Source: Thermoplasmata archaeon (GTDB lineage: Archaea; Thermoplasmatota; Poseidoniia; Poseidoniales; Thalassarchaeaceae). Taken from it: DNA of 56,042 nt. Positions within the stretch are counted from its first letter, which is position 1; each line of letters opens with the position of its first letter. Below are positions 49,961 through 56,042 of this stretch, one piece after another. A program made the position numbers and the translations under genes. Location: the NCBI GenBank assembly GCA_002727675.1, contig PBXQ01000054.1, positions 1 through 56,042 of the forward strand, given 5' to 3'. The notes beneath the pieces were generated by a model that saw only the letters and a program-made list of their open reading frames with translations, was not told the origin of the DNA and searched no databases.

Positions 49961-50959
49961 ATGATGGCGAATGCCGATGGTGATGCTGACCCTGAAGGGG
50001 AAGAGGTAAAAAATCGCCTTCATGCAATGGAAGCAAAGATGAGAAGGTTGTCAGAAGTTCGTCGTTCTCATAATGATAAGGCAAGAACTAATGCAAATCA
50101 AAGAGATGCAGTTCAGCAACAATATTCTGAATTACGTGATGAGATCAAAGTAATAATTGATTCACAAAAAGAAGTTCGTAATAAGGCTAAAATTCACCAA
50201 GCCCGAAGGGATGCAATTCAAGAACAACTGAGAAATTTGTTTTCACGTTCTAAGTCCACTAAATCCAATCGTGAAAAATCAGTAGTTTTGCAGTTATCTG
50301 AGAAAAACGCTGAAAAACATCGGTTGGAAGAGAGGTTAGTAATTGATGGAAATTTATCTTTAGAGGCCGAAAATAAAATCCATAAGAAATTGAAATCTTT
50401 GAAATCTGAAATAGAAAAACTTGAGCCACAAGTTGAAGAACAGATGCGGATAAAAATAGACCTTGATGATATGGATGGTTCTATTGAACAGTTGAAATTA
50501 GAGGCAGATGATGAACATAAGCAGATGGTTGCATTACATGAGGAAGCCGATAAAATTTGGGAAGAAGTAAAACCAAAATTTGAAGAGCGTGATTTTCTAA
50601 AAGCTGAAGGGGATCGTTTACACAATTTATTTGTTAAATCTAGAGAGGATGCTGATGAAGTCCACAAACAAATTGAGGAACTAAGTAATCAAGTGACTGA
50701 AGTTAGAGGTGAAATGAAGGCATTAAGGGCAGAAAGAGATTCATGGATTTCAGTTCATAATCAATCTGTAGAGGAATCCACTACTACTCCAAAAGATGAT
50801 GCTGAATTAGCTAATAGTCTAGTTTCAAACCTAATGGGTTCTGGGGCACTTTCTCTTGGCGGAGTGTCTAACTCGCTCGACTCATCAGAAAGAAAATCAT
50901 CTAAGCGCAAGGTCAGAAATACAGGCACGCCAGCTAGGGGCCGAGTAAGAAAAAAATAA
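49961..50959 (+). CDS. Archaeal coiled-coil protein (COG1340-like), copy D
   Basis: 332 residues. Two long charged helical blocks (MEAKMRRLSEVRRSHNDKARTNANQRDAVQQQYSELRDEI; KPKFEERDFLKAEGDRLHNLFVKSREDADEVHKQIEELSNQVTEVRGEMKALRAERDSW) flank a hinge at VIDGNLSLEAENKI. Near the end ANSLVSNLMGSGALSLGGVSNSL corresponds to the SG-x-LS motif of copies A and B, and the tail is basic (SSKRKVRNTGTPARGRVRKK). Two adjacent ATGs are possible starts. It lies after the regulator and is probably a paralogue of copies A and B. Confidence 0.7.
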   Translation: MMANADGDADPEGEEVKNRLHAMEAKMRRLSEVRRSHNDKARTNANQRDAVQQQYSELRDEIKVIIDSQKEVRNKAKIHQARRDAIQEQLRNLFSRSKSTKSNREKSVVLQLSEKNAEKHRLEERLVIDGNLSLEAENKIHKKLKSLKSEIEKLEPQVEEQMRIKIDLDDMDGSIEQLKLEADDEHKQMVALHEEADKIWEEVKPKFEERDFLKAEGDRLHNLFVKSREDADEVHKQIEELSNQVTEVRGEMKALRAERDSWISVHNQSVEESTTTPKDDAELANSLVSNLMGSGALSLGGVSNSLDSSERKSSKRKVRNTGTPARGRVRKK

Positions 50960-51075
50960 CCATGCTAAATTTTCTACAACATGAGTACTTGGAAAAATCA
51001 TAGTTTGGCTCAGTCAAATTAAATATGAATTATAACTACATCATTCTAATAAAGTAAGTTGCTAGGGGCCGCCAT

Positions 51076-51318
51076 ATGAACGATGATGATCATGGTCCCA
51101 TGAGGTCCTATGATCGGCAATGGGATGAGATAGAGGAAATGCTTGAATTAGCAGAATCGCGAGGTATAGAATGGCAAGAATGGTTCGAAGAATGTCGCGA
51201 TAACGGGGACCGGGATGGGATGAAAGAGGCTGCGCGTAATTTCAAAGCACTTCAAGGTGTTATCAAATGCTTGAAATGGGTATTAGGTGAACAAGGAGTT
51301 GATCATCCTTTAGAATAA
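51076..51318 (+). CDS. Small acidic hypothetical protein
   Basis: 80 residues, helical and acidic (RQWDEIEEMLELAESRGIEWQEWFEECRDNGDRDGMKEAARNFKALQGVIKCLKWVLG). No family recognised. The frame has good codon texture, a start preceded by TAGGGGCCGCC, and occupies an otherwise empty gap between copy D and pdxS, so it is probably real. Two cysteines are present but form no motif. Confidence 0.6.
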   Translation: MNDDDHGPMRSYDRQWDEIEEMLELAESRGIEWQEWFEECRDNGDRDGMKEAARNFKALQGVIKCLKWVLGEQGVDHPLE

Positions 51319-51402
51319 GTTTAGATTCTAATTTCATCCTTTTGTTGTAATATTATTGACTAAAACATTCATGAGTTATTCCTTGTTCGGGGTTTTGTTA
51401 TT

Positions 51403-52386
51403 ATGGCCTTAGACCTCAATGAAATGCGACATGGCACTGAATTATTGAAGCGTGGCTTTGCAAAAATGCAAGAAGGCGGCGTCATCATGGATGTTGTAAC
51501 TCCTGAGCAGGCTCAAATTGCAGAAGATGCAGGGGCAACTGCTGTTATGGCTTTGGAAAGAGTTCCTGCTGATATACGAGCTATGGGCGGTGTGGCTAGG
51601 ATGAGTCATCCCGATTTGATAACCGGAATAATTGAAACCACTTCTATTCCTGTTATGGCTAAAGCTAGAATAGGACATTCTGGAGAGGCTAGAGTTTTGG
51701 AAACTCTAGGAGTTGATATGATAGATGAGTCAGAGGTGTTGACACCTGCTGATCCATTTTACCATATTCCAAAAAATGATTTTTCCATTCCATTTGTTTG
51801 TGGTTGTACTAACCTAGGGGAAGCTGTGAGGAGGATTTACGAAGGGGCGGCAATGATTCGTACAAAAGGTGAGGCTGGTACAGGTAATGTGGTTAGTGCA
51901 GTTCAGCATGCGCATTTGGTTTCAGAAGAAATAAAATGGCTCCAGAATTGTGGTGATGATGACTATTCATTTGCAGTTGAACAAATTATTGAACCGTTCC
52001 TTAAACTTGAAATTGCCAGTGAATTAGGAATTCAATTGGAAACCACGCCGTTTGGTTCTATTGACGAATGCATTTATGGGGTGGAGGAAATAATTGCTGA
52101 AGTTAAACAAAAGGGAAGATTACCCGTTGTTACTTTTTCTGCTGGTGGAATTGCCACCCCTGCTGATGCTGCATTAATGATGAATATGGGGATGGACGGC
52201 ATTTTTGTCGGGTCTGGAATTTTCAAGTCAGAAGATCCTGAAACAACAGCACAAGCCATTGTTCATGCCACTCATCATTTCAAGGATTCATCTAAGGTTG
52301 CAGAAGCATCTGCTATGATGGCTACTCCAATGCCAGGGCTAGAAATAGAAACTCTAGATGTTAGAATGGAAGAAAGAGGGCATTAA
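51403..52386 (+). CDS. pdxS: Pyridoxal 5'-phosphate synthase lyase subunit
   Basis: Forms PLP from ribose 5-phosphate, glyceraldehyde 3-phosphate and ammonia. 327-residue barrel with the standard opening [56 protein letters not shown], the catalytic lysines in VMAKARIGH and [13 protein letters not shown], and late [35 protein letters not shown]. The glutaminase partner pdxT is not in the window. An insertion of about 25 residues around 190-215 ([22 protein letters not shown]) makes it slightly longer than bacterial PdxS. Converges with a ferredoxin gene with no gap. Confidence 0.96.
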   Translation: MALDLNEMRHGTELLKRGFAKMQEGGVIMDVVTPEQAQIAEDAGATAVMALERVPADIRAMGGVARMSHPDLITGIIETTSIPVMAKARIGHSGEARVLETLGVDMIDESEVLTPADPFYHIPKNDFSIPFVCGCTNLGEAVRRIYEGAAMIRTKGEAGTGNVVSAVQHAHLVSEEIKWLQNCGDDDYSFAVEQIIEPFLKLEIASELGIQLETTPFGSIDECIYGVEEIIAEVKQKGRLPVVTFSAGGIATPADAALMMNMGMDGIFVGSGIFKSEDPETTAQAIVHATHHFKDSSKVAEASAMMATPMPGLEIETLDVRMEERGH

Positions 52387-52659
52387 TTAAGCCAAAACTG
52401 GCGAATCGCCTTCTGCAATTGGTAAATTTACTGCTTCTTTTTCGTTGCGTTCCAACCATTCCTCTTCTTCATCAGGGAGATCTGTATCAGCAAAAATCGC
52501 ATCCTCAGGGCATTCTGTAACACATGCTGCGCAATCAATACATTCGTCAGGATCTATGACGAGATATGTTTCAGCTTCACGGAATGCTTCCACTGGACAT
52601 ACTGCCACACATTCTTGGTATTTCTTATCCACGCATCCAGAAGCAACTACATGAGTCAT
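52387..52659 (-). CDS. Ferredoxin with two iron-sulfur sites (7Fe-type layout)
   Basis: 90 residues from ATG 52659, giving the family start [26 protein letters not shown]. The first set of cysteines has the longer C-x7-C-x3-C spacing of [3Fe-4S]/[4Fe-4S] ferredoxins. The second set is the classical [15 protein letters not shown]. The C-terminal tail is acidic ([17 protein letters not shown]). It is a low-potential electron carrier, a possible donor for glutamate synthase or partner of oxidoreductases. The track start four codons upstream is possible but less typical. Confidence 0.9.
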   Translation of the reverse strand: MTHVVASGCVDKKYQECVAVCPVEAFREAETYLVIDPDECIDCAACVTECPEDAIFADTDLPDEEEEWLERNEKEAVNLPIAEGDSPVLA

Positions 52660-52707
52660 GGTTATCTCCAACCCTGCGTCAGGCTCATCAATTATGAACT
52701 TAATTAT

Positions 52708-53190
52708 TCATTGCAGTCTTTTGACTGGTTCGGGGAGGTTATTGCGTTTTGCTATATCAGCAGCTTCTGAAAGCAATTTAACCGCAACTTTTTCTTTATC
52801 ATCACCAGGATACAATTCCAATTTTATTCTTCCTTTAACATTCTCAGAAAGTTCTTTAGGGGTAACAAGAACTAAATTACCGCAAACTAATTCATCCAAA
52901 TTAATTCTTAAATGTAACCAATTTTCACTATCAATTCTATTGATTACTTCATTTTGTAATTGTCCAAGTACAGATGAGCCTAGTCTTGGCAAGGATTTAC
53001 GGGCTACTGATTTTTTGTCAGCGTTTGCCCTTATTAGATAAATATCTGAGCCATGAAATGATTGGGTTTTTTCTATTTCAACTATATTTTCATCCCCAAT
53101 TAGCCATGCCAAAGAATCACAAATCACGTCAATATCTGAAATTCCAGACGCGTTTACTGTCCACTCGACCCGGTGGACTGGTAGTGTCAT
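52708..53190 (-). CDS. Probable RNA-binding protein, COG1325 (exosome-associated)-like
   Basis: 160 residues from ATG 53190. The opening LPVHRVEWTVNASGISDIDVICDSLAWLIG followed by EIEKTQSFHGSDIYLIRANADKKSVARKSLPRL resembles the archaeal RNA-binding family COG1325, where a strand-helix start, a G-H/HG-x-xI and an ARxxxxxL helix recur. The second half (LHLRINLDELVCGNLVLVTPKELSENVKGRIKLELYPGDD) is consistent with it. That family is often predicted to work with the exosome or in RNA metabolism. Evidence is pattern-based only. It diverges from the S3Ae gene. Confidence 0.55.
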   Translation of the reverse strand: MTLPVHRVEWTVNASGISDIDVICDSLAWLIGDENIVEIEKTQSFHGSDIYLIRANADKKSVARKSLPRLGSSVLGQLQNEVINRIDSENWLHLRINLDELVCGNLVLVTPKELSENVKGRIKLELYPGDDKEKVAVKLLSEAADIAKRNNLPEPVKRLQ

Positions 53191-53337
53191 GTAACTTCGG
53201 TGATACCATGTAATTGATGACGATGTCGCTATATGGGGTGAATTTCTTCTTGTTGAGTGAGTAGCGGCGTTCAAATAGTGGGGGGAAGTCGGCGAGGCGC
53301 TAATGGGGTAGCCCCCGTAAGACCAAGGTGTTAGAGA

Positions 53338-54234
53338 ATGGCGGCAAAAGGAGCGAAAGCACGCGCAGCAGCAAGAAAGCAGAGAGACAAATGGAAGTCA
53401 AAGCGGTGGTTCACGATTAGGGCGCCAAGACAACCTTGGCAATACAAAGTAATTGGAGAAACTCTCGGCGAAACTCGAGAACACCTATTGGGTCGTATTT
53501 ACGAAACAACTCAAAACGAAGTAGATGGCGATTTTAGTAAAATGCATGTTAAACTACGTTTTCGTGTAGTTGATACACGTGGTGAAGATGCTTTAACAGA
53601 ATATATTGGTCACGCTTTCCAGAATGATTTCGTTAGAAGACAAATACGACGTCATCGTGGAAGAGTTGATGACGTTGTAGATTGTGTTACTGCTGATGGC
53701 TATTACATCAGAATCAAACCTGTGGCCGTTGTTGCTAACAGGATTAAGAGTAGTCAAAAGAGTCAAATGAGGAAATTGATGAAAGAATCAATTCTTCAAT
53801 ACACTGCGCGCACTACATGGTTGGATGTTCAGAATTCATTATTAGGTGGTGGCATGGAAAAGATGCTAATTGAATCTATTAAAACAATTCATCCTACTAA
53901 GAGTATTATGATTCGCAAAGTACAATTAATTCAGTCAGGTGTAGTTTCTGAGACAGGACCTACTCTTGAAGAGATTCATGAAGAAGAAAAGAAGTCTTCA
54001 GAAGAAATGGCAGCAAAGAAAGCAGCATCTTTAGAGAAGGCTATGTCTGATGAAGATCTAAGTGACGATTCCGATGATTCCGAATCAGACGATTCATCAA
54101 ATCAAGAAGATGAATCAGAAGTTGTAGAAGATCTTTCATCTCTAAAGGTGGCTGAACTAAAAGAGCGATGTAAAGCAGCGGGACTCAAAGTTGGTGGTAA
54201 AAAAGCCGAGTTAATTGCCCGCTTAAGTGAGTGA
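53338..54234 (+). CDS. rps3ae: Ribosomal protein S3Ae (eS1) with acidic linker and SAP domain
   Basis: Residues about 1-205 are the S3Ae core: KWKSKRWFTIRAPRQPWQYKVIGETLGETREHLLGRIYE, KLRFRVVDTRGEDALTEYIGHAF, VRRQIRRHRGRVDDVVDCVTADG, and RKVQLIQSG. Instead of ending there, a Ser/Asp/Glu-rich linker of about 50 residues follows, then a SAP-like helix pair (LSSLKVAELKERCKAAGLKVGGKKAELIARLSE). SAP modules bind nucleic acid. At 298 residues it is clearly longer than the usual 190-230. The leader has GGGG-TAG-CCCC pairing. It is followed after 11 bases by the phosphorylase gene. Confidence 0.93.
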   Translation: MAAKGAKARAAARKQRDKWKSKRWFTIRAPRQPWQYKVIGETLGETREHLLGRIYETTQNEVDGDFSKMHVKLRFRVVDTRGEDALTEYIGHAFQNDFVRRQIRRHRGRVDDVVDCVTADGYYIRIKPVAVVANRIKSSQKSQMRKLMKESILQYTARTTWLDVQNSLLGGGMEKMLIESIKTIHPTKSIMIRKVQLIQSGVVSETGPTLEEIHEEEKKSSEEMAAKKAASLEKAMSDEDLSDDSDDSESDDSSNQEDESEVVEDLSSLKVAELKERCKAAGLKVGGKKAELIARLSE

Positions 54235-54245
54235 GGTGATTGGAT

Positions 54246-55067
54246 ATGCAACGTATCGCCGTCATCGGCGGTACTGGGATGAAGCAACTTGTTGCTGAAT
54301 CTGATTTTGGCAATACAAATTTTGTAGTATTTAGTACAGATTCAGTTGTTGCAGAAACAGATTATGGTGATGTGCCTTTAGAAGTAATTGAAATACAAAA
54401 TGAAGATTATTATGATGAATTTTATTCTGGAGAGGGGCAAAAACCAGACCATTTCATGATTTTTATTATACATCGGCATCATGGTGGGGGAAAAACTACT
54501 CCGCCTCATATGATTAATTATCATGCCAATGTTAAGGCTGCCGAATCTTGTAATCCTGATGTAATTGTATCTATTCAATCAGTTGGGGCAATTGACCCTT
54601 GTTTCCCTCCGGGAATTGTGGGGATGGCAGAGCATACTCTCGATTTCGTAAGCACTCCCGTTACATTTTCTGAAGATGATGCCCATCATGCTGATATGAC
54701 ACACCATTATCCCAAAAATTTGAGAGATATATTAAGACCAATATTATCTGAACAAAGCAATGAAGAACTAAAACTCGATCATATTGTATCTCATGTTAAT
54801 GGGCCTCAGTTTGAAACACCTGCTGAGATTGAGGCATTCTCACGTTTAGGTGCTACTGCAGCAAGTATGACTATTTCTCCTGAGGCGAGGTTGGTTGCTG
54901 AGACTGGTATCCCTCATGTTGGGTTAATTGCATCAAGTAATTGGGCAGCAGGCAAGACTCCTGGTGATGCTACCGCTGAAATTGACCATCACTCCGTAGA
55001 AGCGAAGGCTGCAGATATGCGTGGAATAATTTGGCAGTGCTTAACAGCCCTACTTTCACAAGAATGA
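54246..55067 (+). CDS. Purine nucleoside/MTA phosphorylase family protein
   Basis: 273 residues of the PNP/MTAP family 2 type: RIAVIGGTGM at the start, HRHHGGGKTTPPHMINYHANVKA (phosphate-site and subunit contact; compare RHGxxHxxPPHxxNYxAN), VSIQSVGAIDP, NGPQFETPAEIEAFSRLGATAASMT (nucleoside-binding ETxAE and the M-T element), and a late SNWAAG. It cleaves methylthioadenosine or a purine nucleoside with phosphate. Which substrate is used cannot be assigned safely. Start moved to ATG 54246 because GAGGTGATT lies upstream; the track's TTG at 54240 is inside the RBS spacing. Confidence 0.85.
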   Translation: MQRIAVIGGTGMKQLVAESDFGNTNFVVFSTDSVVAETDYGDVPLEVIEIQNEDYYDEFYSGEGQKPDHFMIFIIHRHHGGGKTTPPHMINYHANVKAAESCNPDVIVSIQSVGAIDPCFPPGIVGMAEHTLDFVSTPVTFSEDDAHHADMTHHYPKNLRDILRPILSEQSNEELKLDHIVSHVNGPQFETPAEIEAFSRLGATAASMTISPEARLVAETGIPHVGLIASSNWAAGKTPGDATAEIDHHSVEAKAADMRGIIWQCLTALLSQE

Positions 55068-55095
55068 TTTTCATCTGCCCATTAGAGGGGTTGCT

Positions 55096-55515
55096 ATGAG
55101 TAGTAGAGCTAGAGATGTAGATGAGTGGATGGCACACCCAAATCAAGATGGTTTGGATGATACGGGTTCTCCCGATGGGTCTTGGGAAACTATGATGTGC
55201 AGAGTTGCTAAATTCCATGATAAACATGATTTTGCGAGTGCAGAAAATAATGGTCACGATATGGGTTACCGACTTGCTTTGATGATTGAGGAATTGGGCG
55301 AATTATCTGCGGCTATAACAAAAAGGAAACCTGCTGAAGAGGCTGCTGAAGAGTTGGCTGACGTATTCATTTTGACTCTTGGGAACGCTTTGGCAATGGA
55401 AGTTGACTTGGAAGCAGCTTTTCACAAGAAGATGGATCGTATAATGCAGAGAAAAGCTAGAAGAGGTAATCTGGGGATTCGTGTTACTGAATACCAAGGA
55501 GATGTTTCTGAATAA
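55096..55515 (+). CDS. MazG-like nucleotide pyrophosphohydrolase
   Basis: 139 residues. The MazG all-alpha signature is visible: LALMIEELGELSAAITKRKPAEEAAEELADVFILTLGNALAMEVDLEAAFHKKMDRIMQRKARR, with E-E-x-x-E and later E-x-x-D metal ligands. It would hydrolyse an NTP or damaged nucleotide to the monophosphate. The N-terminal 40 residues are polar and variable. TAGAGGGGTTGCT precedes the ATG. Confidence 0.85.
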   Translation: MSSRARDVDEWMAHPNQDGLDDTGSPDGSWETMMCRVAKFHDKHDFASAENNGHDMGYRLALMIEELGELSAAITKRKPAEEAAEELADVFILTLGNALAMEVDLEAAFHKKMDRIMQRKARRGNLGIRVTEYQGDVSE

Positions 55516-55661
55516 TTGAATAATTATTGTTTCCATGAAATAAATGTGTTCGGGATTAGCTTTAGAAGGGGCTAGAATTTGCTTTAATTAGTAATTTTGG
55601 TTTGAAAATAGTTAATTCAATCTTCACACAGAGTTAAGATTCCCAATACTTACGGAGTTAT

Positions 55662-56024
55662 ATGAATCCAAGTATAAATGTAAACGGGACGGAACTACAA
55701 CCTTGTTCTACTGCTCCAATGACAGGTTGGTATCGTGATGGCTGTTGTAACACCGATTCCAGTGATATAGGTTCTCACACGGTTTGTTGTATTTTGACTG
55801 ACGAATTTCTAAATTTTGCTCGTTCTAAAGGTAATGATTTGATTACTCCTGCCCCACAATTTAATTTCCCAGGGCTCAAAGCAGGTGATCGCTGGTGTGT
55901 CTGTGCACAGACTTGGCTAGATGCGGCCAATGAAGGAGTAGCATGCCCCGTTAGTTTGGAATGCACCCATGAAGAAGCTTTGGCTCTGATACCAATAGAT
56001 TTGTTAGAAGCACATAGCGAATAG
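55662..56024 (+). CDS. DUF2237 family protein
   Basis: 120 residues matching DUF2237 almost throughout: NVNGTELQPCSTAPMTGWYRDGCCNTDSSDIGSHTVCCILTDEFLNFARSKGNDLITPAPQFNFPGLKAGDRWCVCAQTWLDAANEGVACPVSLECTHEEAL. Conserved cysteines (CS, GCC, CVCA) could hold a metal. The function of the family is unknown; it is widespread in bacteria, so transfer into the archaeal lineage is possible. The preceding 146 bases hold nothing I can support beyond AT-rich promoter-like DNA. Confidence 0.88.
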   Translation: MNPSINVNGTELQPCSTAPMTGWYRDGCCNTDSSDIGSHTVCCILTDEFLNFARSKGNDLITPAPQFNFPGLKAGDRWCVCAQTWLDAANEGVACPVSLECTHEEALALIPIDLLEAHSE

Positions 56025-56042
56025 TGGCTTACTATAGGGTAG

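Overview
The window looks like a chromosomal segment of a planktonic euryarchaeon, most likely Marine Group II (Candidatus Poseidoniales, phylum Thermoplasmatota). This placement is an inference. It rests on archaeal RNA polymerase genes (unsplit rpoB, split rpoA'/rpoA'', an rpoH), archaeal ribosomal proteins L30e and S3Ae, PurP, KaiC-like and coiled-coil proteins of archaeal type, AT-rich DNA, very dense packing, and a large surface protein with DxDxDG calcium repeats. No tree could be run. I see no mobile element, CRISPR array, integrase or phage gene, and no stretch over 300 bases without a gene or RNA candidate.

Layout. 1-5.7 kb: the C-terminal part of a calcium-repeat surface protein, an HD phosphohydrolase, a DUF2752 protein, a TM2 protein, glutamate dehydrogenase and a small Cys/His protein. 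5.7-9.5 kb: a propionyl-CoA/methylmalonyl-CoA module. The biotin carrier, a small accessory protein and the carboxyltransferase lie on the minus strand, and the carboxyltransferase has an in-frame TAA. The B12-binding mutase subunit and MeaB are divergent. 9.4-13.4 kb: a polyprenol-kinase-like membrane protein, a 35-residue membrane peptide, asparagine synthetase and a GshA-type glutamate-cysteine ligase. 13.4-20.0 kb: a seven-gene minus-strand operon for an unusual cytochrome b/Rieske complex. Its subunit-IV-like half is fused to a heterodisulfide-reductase-D-like iron-sulfur protein. 20.2-23.1 kb: a TPR protein, a divergent FtsZ-like protein, a polytopic membrane protein and a Pop5-like protein. 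23.1-28.5 kb: a three-gene glutamate synthase operon with rearranged domains. 28.7-30.8 kb: a two-TM protein and a methyltransferase-biotin ligase fusion. 30.8-31.05 kb: a candidate structured RNA and tRNA-Lys(UUU). 31.1-41.4 kb: the RNA polymerase operon rpoH-rpoB-rpoA'-rpoA''-rpl30e plus one unknown gene. 41.4-51 kb: a KaiC-like ATPase, four coiled-coil proteins, PurP, a roadblock protein, a large secreted protein with cytoplasmic zinc ribbons, and a DtxR regulator. 51-56 kb: a small protein, PdxS, a ferredoxin, a COG1325-like RNA-binding protein, S3Ae with a SAP domain, an MTAP/PNP phosphorylase, a MazG-like enzyme and DUF2237.

How the genes fit together. Nitrogen assimilation is strongly represented (GdhA, glutamate synthase, AsnB). 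Propionyl-CoA disposal connects to biotin chemistry through the BCCP and the biotin ligase fusion. The respiratory operon carries cytoplasmic iron-sulfur modules, which suggests that quinone-pool electrons are exchanged with a soluble carrier. The observations most worth follow-up are the cytochrome b-HdrD fusion operon, the N-terminal domain shared by two RNA polymerase subunits, the candidate structured RNA before tRNA-Lys, the cluster of coiled-coil paralogues with KaiC-like and roadblock proteins, and the interrupted carboxyltransferase.
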